Shown here: positions 1 to 7,275 of the stretch, piece by piece
Numbering within the stretch: position 1 is the first letter of the stretch
How the letters are laid out: each line of letters opens with the position of its first letter
NCBI GenBank assembly: GCA_900757185.1
Contig: CAAEMX010000003.1
Span: forward strand, 1-17,263
Reading direction: 5' to 3'
Length of the DNA: 17,263 bases
Source of the DNA: an uncultured Collinsella sp.
GTDB taxonomy: Bacteria; Actinomycetota; Coriobacteriia; Coriobacteriales; Coriobacteriaceae
Translations under genes and position numbers: made by a program
The notes under the pieces: generated by a model
What the model was told of the DNA's origin: nothing
Databases searched by the model: none
What the model saw: only the letters and a program-made list of their open reading frames with translations

Positions 1-73
1 ATGTCTCAGGCCCGCCCCCTCCGCCGCACGCTGGGAACGCCACGTTGATGTCTGCTAAACCTTGCTCGCTCAG
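1..73. other. short non-coding end of window
   Basis: This is the stretch downstream of the phosphatase gene stop codon. It has a short inverted repeat (AACG, TGG, CGTT on the minus strand) but no strong hairpin followed by a T-run, and only a 15-codon open frame on the plus strand. I see no supported gene or terminator here. Confidence 0.4.
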
Positions 74-700
74 CTAATTACTTTGTTGGGGGTCCACTAT
101 TTGCTGGAGGGTGAACTTGCATTGCATTGGCTCGCCTTCTACTTGTAGCTTTGCCTCATCGAAATCGAAAATCATGATGGCGCAGTTGGGGAGTTTTGCT
201 GGGAGCTCGAAGCCCTCTGGAGCTGCAGCCTTGATGAATTGGCGGCTGGCGCTGCCGTGGCTTACTGCTAGGAGGGTTTCGATGCCCTCGGAGCCCATGA
301 GATTGGTGAGGGTGCCTACCATGCGCTCTTGCAGCGCGCGGCTTCCTTCTCCTCCGAAGGGGACCAGATCCTCGCCGGGATCCCAGACGTCGGTAGGTAG
401 CGCGTCGTGCGGGCCCTCTTCGAAGGAGCCGTAGCAGCGTTCGATGATGCCTTCGCAGGGCTCGGCAGCGGCGTCCGGACCGAGGAGTTCGCATGCGACG
501 AGACTTGCCGTGTCCATGGCTCGGCCTAAGGGTGATGAGATCACTTTGTCGGGGACGACGCCGTTGGCTTTGAGCCACGCGGCGGCTGCCTGTGCCTGTT
601 GACGGCCCAGGCTGGTCAGCGGTGAATCGCAGCGGCCCTGGACCAGCTTTTTGACGTTGAATTCCGTCTGGCCGTGGCGGAGTAGATAGAGACGCTTCAT
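74..700 (-). CDS. histidine phosphatase family protein (phosphoglycerate-mutase-like)
   Basis: 208 aa, about the usual length for the single-domain branch of the histidine phosphatase superfamily, cytoplasmic with no signal peptide. The family signature LLRHGQTEFN is at residues 6-15 (catalytic R8, H9), followed by R60 in the SSPLGRAMDTA block, an acidic E87 near CYGSFEEG, and the second catalytic histidine H148 in AVSHGS. These are the residues of the phosphohistidine mechanism, so the enzyme should hydrolyse a phosphate ester; the substrate cannot be read from the sequence, and mutase activity is unlikely to be more certain than phosphatase activity. The ATG start is preceded by a good AAGGGGAG Shine-Dalgarno. 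It starts 39 nt after the CDF transporter stop and is probably co-transcribed with it. Confidence 0.9.
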   Translation of the reverse strand: MKRLYLLRHGQTEFNVKKLVQGRCDSPLTSLGRQQAQAAAAWLKANGVVPDKVISSPLGRAMDTASLVACELLGPDAAAEPCEGIIERCYGSFEEGPHDALPTDVWDPGEDLVPFGGEGSRALQERMVGTLTNLMGSEGIETLLAVSHGSASRQFIKAAAPEGFELPAKLPNCAIMIFDFDEAKLQVEGEPMQCKFTLQQIVDPQQSN

Positions 701-739
701 GCTCTCCCCTTCTGCTTCAGTTACCTTGCCGGCACAGCC

Positions 740-1894
740 CTACTCGTGGGTATGGCCGACATAGTCCTCGTCGATCGTAATCTTGGCAATCGACTTGGGA
801 TATTCCGATTCGACCCGTTGTGCCAGCGCGCGCTTTACGTCTTCGGCACTCATCTGCAGATCCGAGGGTCGCACGCAGTCAAAGATCACGTTGGTGTGCG
901 TAGGGCCCGGCACACAGCGCAGATCGTGAATTGAAAGGCGGCTATCGATCTGTTGAGCCATGGCGTTAATGCGTAAACGCATGCTCGCCACCTTGGGATC
1001 GTCGGTCACGATGGGGTCGTAATGGAGCGTGACAATCATGCCGTCTTCGTTCCTAAACGCCTGCTCAATATTGTCAAGCGTGTCATGGCTTTTCAGCGGG
1101 CTGGCCTCGGCTGCCATCTCGGCGTGAGCGCTTGCGAACTTCCTGCCCGGGCCGTAGTCGTGAACCATCAAATCGTGAACGCCCAAAACGCCGGGGTAGC
1201 TCATGATCTTGTCTCGAATGTGCTTGACCAGCTTAGGATCGGGCGTCTGGCCCAAAAGCGGGCTCACCGTATCCTGGATGAGTTCAAAACCGCTCCAGCC
1301 AATATAGGCGCCAACGGCAAGGCCGACCCATGCATCAAGATTGATATGCGTCACCTGGGAAACAATCGCGCACGCCAGCACGGCGCCCGTAGCAAGAACA
1401 TCGTTCTTGGAATCCTGCGCGGTCGCACGCAGCGTCTCGGACTCAATGCGGTCACCGAGCTTTTGGTTGAGGGCCGCCATCCACAGCTTTACGACCATCG
1501 AAAGCACTAGAACTGCCACCAGGGCAAGCGAGAACTCGACAGGTTCCGGGTTGACGATACGCTCAACCGAGGACTTCACCAGTTCGATGCCAATAAGCAG
1601 CACGAGCGCCGCCACAACCAGACCCGAGAGATACTCGTAGCGGCCATGTCCGTAAGGATGCTCGGGGTCGGCCGGCTTGCTCGCCAGCCTAAAGCCCAGC
1701 ACGCTCACGATATTCGAGCTGGCATCGGACAGGTTGTTCATGGCATCCGCCACGATCGAAACCGATCCCGACAGCACGCCAATTACGCCCTTCGCAGCAC
1801 AAAGCGCAACATTGGCGAGAATACACACCACGCCCGTCAACGTGCCCACGCGCGCACGGTCGCCCTGCGCACGACGAACAATCCACTCAACCAT
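740..1894 (-). CDS. cation diffusion facilitator family transporter, manganese-type site
   Basis: 384 aa. An N-terminal membrane domain of about six helices (residues 15-215) is followed by a cytoplasmic region of about 170 aa, longer than the roughly 90 aa of a single CDF C-terminal domain. Metal-site residues are visible: helix 2 has N53 and D57 in DAMNNLSD, and helix 5 has D161 and D165 in QDSKND. This N-D plus D-D set matches the pattern described for manganese-exporting CDF proteins such as MntE, rather than the D-D plus H-D set of zinc exporters, so Mn2+ export by proton exchange is the best guess. The HPYGHGRYEYL loop (79-89) is typical of the family. The ATG at 1892-1894 has a GGGGGCGGA ribosome site. 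The C-terminus ends in a His-containing tail (GHTHE). Metal specificity is inference. Confidence 0.9.
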   Translation of the reverse strand: MVEWIVRRAQGDRARVGTLTGVVCILANVALCAAKGVIGVLSGSVSIVADAMNNLSDASSNIVSVLGFRLASKPADPEHPYGHGRYEYLSGLVVAALVLLIGIELVKSSVERIVNPEPVEFSLALVAVLVLSMVVKLWMAALNQKLGDRIESETLRATAQDSKNDVLATGAVLACAIVSQVTHINLDAWVGLAVGAYIGWSGFELIQDTVSPLLGQTPDPKLVKHIRDKIMSYPGVLGVHDLMVHDYGPGRKFASAHAEMAAEASPLKSHDTLDNIEQAFRNEDGMIVTLHYDPIVTDDPKVASMRLRINAMAQQIDSRLSIHDLRCVPGPTHTNVIFDCVRPSDLQMSAEDVKRALAQRVESEYPKSIAKITIDEDYVGHTHE

Positions 1895-1941
1895 CTATAT
1901 CCGCCCCCACGGTACTACCTATATATCTATTGCTCAAACGG

Positions 1942-1975
1942 ATTGTAGTGTAGCCACTTTGCCCCACAGATACAA
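1942..1975 (-). promoter_or_regulatory. candidate promoter of the CDF-phosphatase unit
   Basis: On the minus strand TTGTAT (1970-1975) and TACACT (1947-1952) are 17 bp apart, 53 bases upstream of the CDF start. A second possible -10, TACAAT, lies at 1942-1947. The -35 match is poor (3 of 6), and the -35 overlaps the T-run of the preceding terminator. This is a weak prediction. Confidence 0.25.
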
Positions 1976-2004
1976 AAAGGCCGCAACCCACACGGGCCAC
2001 GACC
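1974..2004 (-). terminator. intrinsic terminator of the fab-EIIC operon
   Basis: On the minus strand an 11-bp stem (arms 1994-2004 and 1979-1989, four G-U pairs) with a GTGT loop is followed directly by TTTTTG. It lies 40 bases after the EIIC stop codon and before the CDF gene, so it should end the long fatty-acid operon transcript. Confidence 0.8.
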
Positions 2005-2014
2005 TTGGAACATG

Positions 2015-2037
2015 ACAAAGAAATCGCCCTTTGTCGC
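2015..2037. other. small hairpin after the EIIC gene
   Basis: GACAAAG and CTTTGTC form a 7-bp inverted repeat with an 8-base loop just after the EIIC stop. No T-run follows. It may stabilise the mRNA end or be accidental. Confidence 0.3.
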
Positions 2038-2043
2038 ACAGGT

Positions 2044-3258
2044 TTACGCATTTACTTCGACCACGCTCTTCGAGGTTTCGGGTGAATCGGCTTCGTCTTC
2101 TGCCGCCTGCCCCCTCGCCGGCACCACGCCAAAGCAGTAGCTCAGCGCCGCAGACACCGCAAATGCCACACCTCCGGCAGCACAGCACCACAGCAGATTC
2201 GAGATGCCGCCCGTGGCAAAGCCAATGACCATGAGGACATTCGTCATGCCGATGGTATAGGCCGTAACGTGGCCCACGGCCGCAACAAGGCCTCCGACGG
2301 CGCCGCCAATGGCCATGCACGTCAGGCACCTGCCATATTTAAAGCCGCAACCGTACAGCGACGGCTCGCTTACGCCGCCAAGCACGCCCGAGATCGAATA
2401 GCCCAGCATGAGCGCCTTCTCGTCCTTATCCGCAACGCGGAGCGACGCGCCAAAGGGCATGCCCCAAACGGCGAACGTTGCCATCGTCGCGGCGATCAAG
2501 ATGCACGAATCCGTTCCCACACTCATAAACTGCGCATAGGCAAGCGATAGGACAACGTTGCTGACGCCCGCGATCTTAAGGAACTCCCAACCCGCGGCAA
2601 GCCCCATGAGCGTGAGCAGCGACACGATGCCACCGGAATTGCCAAGCATAAACATAAGCTGGCCCAACAGCATGCCCAGATAGCTGCCCGCCGGCGCCGT
2701 AATACACAGCGAAACCGGAACCATGACAAGCATGGTTGTAAACGGAACGAACGAAAACGCCACGGCCTTAGGGATAATGCGCGAAAAGAAACACTCCACT
2801 CGCCATAGCACAGGCACCGAGATAAGGACCGGAATAACAGTCGTCGTGTAATCGTTGACCGGCGCGGGAAGCAGACCATACACGGAAGTCATCGATGCCC
2901 CCGTCGTCGATGCGGCATCGACGAGCTTAAGCAGATCGGGCGCAATCAATACGCCGCCCAGCATCATGCCCAGCTGCTCCGAGCAACCGAGCTGGCGGGC
3001 GGCCGCCCAACCAAGATAAATGGGCAAAAAGTAGTAGCCGGCGTTATAAAGCCAACTGTAGAACAGGCGATAGATTTCGGAATCGGCCGACCACAGGCCC
3101 AGCATGCCTTCGCCCATAATGACGGCGACGGTGCGGAACAACGCCGCGCAGACAATAAAGGGCAGCGCCGACATCATGCTTTTGGACAGATAGTCCACCA
3201 CGGCCATGGCGTTTGATGAGACCGTCGTTGTAAACGAGGTGTTAGAAACTTGTGACAT
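2044..3258 (-). CDS. orphan PTS EIIC-like membrane protein
   Basis: 404 aa from the ATG at 3258, very hydrophobic with about ten membrane segments. It resembles the EIIC sugar-channel domain of the glucose/beta-glucoside PTS family: YTTTVIPVL at 137-145 corresponds to the family Y-S-S/T-V-I-P block, MPFGASLRVADKDEKA at 267-282, and GGVSEPSLYG at 294-303 corresponds to the G-I/V-T-E-P motif whose Glu (E298) contacts sugar. No EIIB cysteine domain or EIIA domain is fused or adjacent, and the G-x-H-W histidine block of beta-glucoside EIICs appears as AGVSN (230-234). The tail after about 381 is polar and acidic. It starts 40 nt after accDA with no terminator between, so it is probably the last gene of the fab operon. 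Substrate and role are unknown; phosphorylating transport is doubtful without EIIB. Confidence 0.8.
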   Translation of the reverse strand: MSQVSNTSFTTTVSSNAMAVVDYLSKSMMSALPFIVCAALFRTVAVIMGEGMLGLWSADSEIYRLFYSWLYNAGYYFLPIYLGWAAARQLGCSEQLGMMLGGVLIAPDLLKLVDAASTTGASMTSVYGLLPAPVNDYTTTVIPVLISVPVLWRVECFFSRIIPKAVAFSFVPFTTMLVMVPVSLCITAPAGSYLGMLLGQLMFMLGNSGGIVSLLTLMGLAAGWEFLKIAGVSNVVLSLAYAQFMSVGTDSCILIAATMATFAVWGMPFGASLRVADKDEKALMLGYSISGVLGGVSEPSLYGCGFKYGRCLTCMAIGGAVGGLVAAVGHVTAYTIGMTNVLMVIGFATGGISNLLWCCAAGGVAFAVSAALSYCFGVVPARGQAAEDEADSPETSKSVVEVNA

Positions 3259-3300
3259 GGAACGCCTTTCCCAATGTGACATACGGGCTGCCCCTTTGTC
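3256..3300 (-). promoter_or_regulatory. two competing translation starts for the EIIC gene
   Basis: Two in-frame ATGs each have their own ribosome site: 3258 (GGAAAGG, about 6 nt upstream) and 3282 (AAAGGGG, about 8 nt upstream), giving 404 or 412 aa. I chose 3258 because the extra residues (MSHWERRS) look unlike a conserved start. Longer in-frame readings run back into accDA and are not credible. Confidence 0.5.
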
Positions 3301-5023
3301 ACATCGTGCGGTACCGACCGATTGTGCGGTACTTTTCATAGCGGAGGTTTGTGAGGGTCGCGTCGTCGAGCTGCCCAAGCGTATCGAAGGCATCAAATGC
3401 CGAAGACATGACGGCACCGGCGATCTCCTCATGCGACAGGCCCCTATCGTCGACAATGCCGTCGATGATGCCGAGCGCCAGCAGATCGGGGGCCGTGAGC
3501 TTAAGCGCCTCGGCGGCCTCATTCGCGCGCTCGGTATCCTTCCACAGGATCGACGCACAGGCCTCGGGGCTCACGACCGAATAGGCCGAGCTCGAGAGCA
3601 TCAGGATGCGGTCGGCCACGGACAGCGCCAGCGCGCCACCAGAGCCGCCCTCGCCTGTCACCACCGAGACAATCGGCGTCTTAAGGCCGCTCATCTCCAT
3701 GAGATTCTGGGCAATCGCCTCACCCTGGCCGCGCTCCTCGGCACCGATGCCGCAAAACGCGCCTGAAGTATCGACCAGGCACAGAACCGGTCGACCAAAC
3801 TTTTCGGCCTGGCGCATAAGGCGACGCGCTTTGCGGTAGCCCTCGGGATGTGCCATACCAAAGTTGCGACGCATGCGCTCTTTGGTCGTGGTGCCGCGCT
3901 CGATGGCGATGACCGTTACGGGGCATCCGTCTTTCCAGCCAATGCCAGCCATCACAGCAGCGTCGTCGCCAAAGTAGCGGTCGCCGTGCAGCTCCACAAA
4001 TCCATCCAGGCCCAGCGAGATCATCTCGCCTGCCGTGGCGCGATCTGCCGAGCGGGTCTGCTTAACAATCTCGAGCGCGGTTTTTGGTGCGGCCGAGCGC
4101 TTGAACAAGTGTCCCAACTTTTTGCCGCGGCGACCCGTATGCACGATCTCATGCGGTGCCCCCAGGCCGGGCGCGTGCCCTTCGTGCAGCGCCAACAGCT
4201 CGCCTACCGTGAGCGCAATCTCGCCACGCGGAACAACGGCATCGCAAAAGCCGTGCTCCAGCAAAAACTCGGAGCGCTGGAATCCCTTGGGCAGGCGCTT
4301 GTGCATGTTCTGCTCGATCACGCGCGGGCCGGCAAATGCCGTCAGGGCATCGGGCTCGGCCAGGATAATGTCGCCCTCCATGGCAAAGCTCGCGGTTACG
4401 CCTCCGGTCGTGGGGTCGGTGAGCACCGTGATATACAGGCCGCCCACCTCGCTGTGGCGCCTAACTGCCGCAGAAATCTTGGCCATCTGCATAAGCGATG
4501 TCACGCCCTCTTGCATGCGCGCACCGCCCGAAACGGTAAAGCCGACAACTGGCAATCCCAGCTCGGTCGCTCGCTCAAATGTGCGACAGATCTTTTCGCC
4601 CACCACAGAACCCATCGAGCCCATCATAAAGTTGGCGTCCATAAAGAAGAGAGCTGTATCGCAACCGCAGATTTTGCCCCTGCCGCACACAACGGCATCG
4701 CGCTCGCCCGAACGCTCGCTCACGCTCTTGAGTTTGTCGGCATAACCGGGAAACGAGAGGAAGTCCTCCGACGCCAGATTAGCATCCCATTCCTCAAACG
4801 TGCCCTCGTCAACCGTCATGCGCATACGGTCGCGCCCGCTCACGCGAAAGTGCTTGCCGCAACGAGGGCAGACCTCGAGGTTGTCATGCAGGCGCGCCTC
4901 ATCGATCACACGGCGGCACTCCGGGCACTTGATAAACACGTGGCGCGCAGGAAACTCGGCGCACGACTCGGTCATCGGTCCCTCGAGGACGTTGACCGTC
5001 TTCGCTTTTCTATTCATCAGCAT
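3299..5023 (-). CDS. accDA: acetyl-CoA carboxylase carboxyltransferase, fused beta and alpha subunits
   Basis: 574 aa. This is the carboxyltransferase half of acetyl-CoA carboxylase, which moves CO2 from biotinylated AccB to acetyl-CoA to give malonyl-CoA. Residues about 30-290 are AccD-like: a four-cysteine zinc ribbon (C33, C36, C52, C55), SGGARMQEG at 165-173, and GPRVIEQ ... LPKGFQRSEFLLEHG at 232-258. Residues about 310-574 are AccA-like: LHGDRYFGDD at 345-354, RNFGMAHPEGYRKA at 386-399, and GEGGSGGALA at 457-466. Most bacteria encode the two subunits separately; here one frame runs through both with no stop, and the usual long N-terminal part of AccA is shortened to a linker. The ATG at 5023 overlaps accC by 14 nt, implying translational coupling; a second ATG at 5017 is also possible. 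Confidence 0.95.
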   Translation of the reverse strand: MLMNRKAKTVNVLEGPMTESCAEFPARHVFIKCPECRRVIDEARLHDNLEVCPRCGKHFRVSGRDRMRMTVDEGTFEEWDANLASEDFLSFPGYADKLKSVSERSGERDAVVCGRGKICGCDTALFFMDANFMMGSMGSVVGEKICRTFERATELGLPVVGFTVSGGARMQEGVTSLMQMAKISAAVRRHSEVGGLYITVLTDPTTGGVTASFAMEGDIILAEPDALTAFAGPRVIEQNMHKRLPKGFQRSEFLLEHGFCDAVVPRGEIALTVGELLALHEGHAPGLGAPHEIVHTGRRGKKLGHLFKRSAAPKTALEIVKQTRSADRATAGEMISLGLDGFVELHGDRYFGDDAAVMAGIGWKDGCPVTVIAIERGTTTKERMRRNFGMAHPEGYRKARRLMRQAEKFGRPVLCLVDTSGAFCGIGAEERGQGEAIAQNLMEMSGLKTPIVSVVTGEGGSGGALALSVADRILMLSSSAYSVVSPEACASILWKDTERANEAAEALKLTAPDLLALGIIDGIVDDRGLSHEEIAGAVMSSAFDAFDTLGQLDDATLTNLRYEKYRTIGRYRTM

Positions 5024-6353
5024 AGAGATGCCCCATCAGATCGGTGTGATACATGCCCGACAAGAACTCGTCGTTTGCCAGCACGTCGAGCTGAAGCTCG
5101 CTGTTTTCGCTCACGCCTTCAATCACGAGCTCGCCCAGGGCCGAGCGCATCTTACGAATAGCGCCGTCACGCGTGGGCGCACACACGATGAGCTTGCCGA
5201 GCATAGAGTCGTAGTACGGCGGAACTTTCGCACCGGTAAACATGGCGGAATCCCAGCGTACGCGCGGACCACCCGGCACACGCAACGCGGTGACCGTTCC
5301 ACATGACGGCAGAAAGTCCGGCGTTTCGGCATTGATGCGGCACTCCATGGCGTGGTTGCGGACCGGCATGTCCTCCCGCTCAAAGGGCAGAGGCTGGCCG
5401 GCTGCCACGCGCAGCTGCCACTTGACCAAGTCGGTATCGGTCACAAACTCTGTAACCGGATGCTCCACCTGCAAGCGCGTGTTCATTTCCATAAAGTAGA
5501 AATTGCCGTCGTCCGAATACAGGAACTCGATGGTACCGGCTCCTTCGTAGCCGACGGCACGAGCCAAGTCACGCGCTGCCTTGTGCATGCGAGCACGAAT
5601 GTCGTCGTGTCCGTCGAGGCACGGCGCGGGGCTCTCCTCGATCAGCTTTTGATTGCGACGCTGAACCGAGCACTCGCGCTCGCCGAGCGAAAACACATGG
5701 CCCTGCTTATCGGCCATAATCTGCACCTCAACGTGGTGCGCCGGCGAGACGAACTTCTCCATGTAGCACTCGCCGTCGCCAAAGACGGCCTCGCCCTCGG
5801 CACGCGCCTCGATGAACGCCTTTGCCGCATCTTCCACGCGCTCGACCTTGCGAATACCGCGGCCGCCTCCACCCGCACGCGCCTTGATGAGCACGGGGCA
5901 GCCAATGCGCTCAGCCTCGGCCGTTGCCTCCTCGGGACTTTTGAGCAAATCGCAGCCCGGCACGATGGGCACGCCCGCCGCGGCGGCCGTTCGACGCGCG
6001 GCGTCCTTGTCGCCCATGCTGTCGATCACCTTGGCCGAAGGACCGACAAACGCCAGGCCATACTTGTCGCAGTCGCGCACGAAGCTCGCCTTCTCGGAAA
6101 AGAAACCGTAGCCAGGATGGATCGCCTTTGCCCCCGACTTCACGGCACAGGTGAGCACGGCATCGTCGTTGAGGTAGCTCTCGGCAAGACGCGGGCCGCC
6201 GATGCAATACGCCTCGTCGGCAAGCTGCACGTGCAGCGCGTCCGCATCGGCCGTGGAATAAACGGCGACGGTCTTGATGCCCATATCGCGGCACGCGCGG
6301 ATAACACGGACCGCGACTTCTCCGCGGTTGGCGATGAGCACTTTGTCGAACAT
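5010..6353 (-). CDS. accC: acetyl-CoA carboxylase, biotin carboxylase subunit
   Basis: 447 aa, normal AccC length. It uses ATP and bicarbonate to carboxylate the biotin on AccB. It begins with the standard MFDKVLIANRGEVAVRVIRA. Visible motifs are HPGYGFFSE (79-87), the ATP-grasp glycine loop RAGGGGRGIRK (159-169), ERECSVQRRNQKLIEESP (225-242) and MEMNTRLQVEHPVTE (288-302), containing the catalytic-region Glu and Arg residues. The start is the ATG at 6353 with an AAGGAAGG ribosome site; the open frame continues upstream into fabZ but that part is unlike AccC. It sits 10 nt after fabZ and overlaps accDA by 14 nt. Confidence 0.97.
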   Translation of the reverse strand: MFDKVLIANRGEVAVRVIRACRDMGIKTVAVYSTADADALHVQLADEAYCIGGPRLAESYLNDDAVLTCAVKSGAKAIHPGYGFFSEKASFVRDCDKYGLAFVGPSAKVIDSMGDKDAARRTAAAAGVPIVPGCDLLKSPEEATAEAERIGCPVLIKARAGGGGRGIRKVERVEDAAKAFIEARAEGEAVFGDGECYMEKFVSPAHHVEVQIMADKQGHVFSLGERECSVQRRNQKLIEESPAPCLDGHDDIRARMHKAARDLARAVGYEGAGTIEFLYSDDGNFYFMEMNTRLQVEHPVTEFVTDTDLVKWQLRVAAGQPLPFEREDMPVRNHAMECRINAETPDFLPSCGTVTALRVPGGPRVRWDSAMFTGAKVPPYYDSMLGKLIVCAPTRDGAIRKMRSALGELVIEGVSENSELQLDVLANDEFLSGMYHTDLMGHLYADE

Positions 6354-6363
6354 GAAGCCTTCC

Positions 6364-6786
6364 TTAACTTTCGTGCATGAGTGCAAAAGACATATCGGCG
6401 CGGCAGCAAACCTCACCGTTGACGCTCGCAGTACCCGTCGCAAAGCGGAACGGCCCGCGCGCACGCGTGATGGTGCACACCAGATCAACCGTGTCGCCCG
6501 GGCGCACCGGGCGCTTAAAGCGCACCTTATCGAGGCTCGTATAGAACGGCGTCGCGCCGCGCGCCTCCTCGTCGCCCATCAGCAGCACGCAACAGTTTTG
6601 GGCGAGCATCTCGCACTGAATCACGCCGGGGACTACCGGGTTTCCCGGAAAATGCCCCTGCAAAAAGTACTCGTCACCCGTAATCGTGATCTTGCCGTGG
6701 GCCTCGTCGCCCACCAGCTCGGCTTCGTCGAGCAAAAGCATCGGTTCGCGATGCGGCAACAGCTTCTTGAGCTCTTCTTTGTTCAT
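6364..6786 (-). CDS. fabZ: 3-hydroxyacyl-ACP dehydratase FabZ
   Basis: 140 aa, usual FabZ length. It dehydrates 3-hydroxyacyl-ACP to trans-2-enoyl-ACP in each elongation cycle. The hot-dog fold signature is clear: LLPHREPMLLLD at 9-20, then GHFPGNPVVPGVIQCEMLAQ at 44-63, with catalytic H45 and E59. I chose the ATG at 6786 because AGGTGAT is correctly spaced before it. A GTG at 6795, which immediately follows the accB stop codon, would add three residues but has no good ribosome site. FabA-type isomerase function is not suggested: with no FabA or FabM here, how unsaturated acids would be made is not visible in this window. Confidence 0.96.
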   Translation of the reverse strand: MNKEELKKLLPHREPMLLLDEAELVGDEAHGKITITGDEYFLQGHFPGNPVVPGVIQCEMLAQNCCVLLMGDEEARGATPFYTSLDKVRFKRPVRPGDTVDLVCTITRARGPFRFATGTASVNGEVCCRADMSFALMHES

Positions 6787-6795
6787 GGATATCAC

Positions 6796-7272
6796 CTATC
6801 CAATCCTCATGAGGCAGCTGCCAAACTCCACGAGGTCGCCGTCGGCCACGCAGATCTCGAGCACCTCGCCATCCGCCTCTGCCGTCACCTCGTTGAGAAC
6901 CTTCATGGCCTCGATGATGCAGAGGGTCTCACCGGCCTTGACCTTGGAGCCCACGTGCACAAACGGCTCGTCGCCCGGCGCCGGGGCAGCATAGAAAACG
7001 CCGACCATGGGAGCGGTCACCTCGGTGCCCTTGGGCTCCGGTGCGGCGGCAGGCGCCTGCGCGGCGGGCTCCGGTGCGGCGGCAGGCATGGCGACAGGAG
7101 CCACCGCCGGAGCAGTCACGGCACCCGGCATAGGCATGGGCACGGCAACCGGCTGCGCCACACTCGCGCGCTCGAGTTCGACCGCGGTGCCATCGGGCTC
7201 CTCAACGCGTACGCGCGTGAGGCCGCGGTCCTCCATAACATCGGCTATCTCGGCAAGTCTTTTGGAATCCAT
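6796..7272 (-). CDS. accB: biotin carboxyl carrier protein of acetyl-CoA carboxylase
   Basis: 158 aa. It carries biotin on a lysine between AccC and AccDA. An N-terminal helix region (1-38) is joined by a Pro/Ala/Glu-rich mobile linker (about 40-83) to the biotinyl domain (85-158). The biotinylation motif EAMK is at 121-124 (biotin on K124), and MVGVFYAAPAPGDEPFVHVG (89-108) includes the thumb-type segment typical of acetyl-CoA carboxylase carriers. The linker holds an in-frame direct repeat. The ATG lies 3 nt after the fabF stop, with GAGGAG inside the fabF end. Its modifying ligase BirA is encoded on the other side of the operon's control region. Confidence 0.97.
   Translation of the reverse strand: MDSKRLAEIADVMEDRGLTRVRVEEPDGTAVELERASVAQPVAVPMPMPGAVTAPAVAPVAMPAAAPEPAAQAPAAAPEPKGTEVTAPMVGVFYAAPAPGDEPFVHVGSKVKAGETLCIIEAMKVLNEVTAEADGEVLEICVADGDLVEFGSCLMRIG
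7033..7087. repeat. direct repeat in the accB linker
   Basis: A perfect 22-bp direct repeat (7033-7054 and 7066-7087) with a period of 33 bp, i.e. 11 codons. It encodes the repeated Pro-Ala-Ala-Ala-Pro-Glu-Pro of the flexible linker, so copy-number change would lengthen or shorten the linker without a frameshift. Confidence 0.9.
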
Positions 7273-7275
7273 GCT

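Noticed and set aside
3259..3558. 100-residue N-terminal extension of the EIIC frame
   Set aside because: It lies in a different frame inside accDA, is arginine and serine rich, and lacks a ribosome site at its start.
3848..5161. 437-codon plus-strand open frame opposite accDA
   Set aside because: Antisense shadow; no motif, and the strand under it encodes conserved carboxyltransferase motifs.
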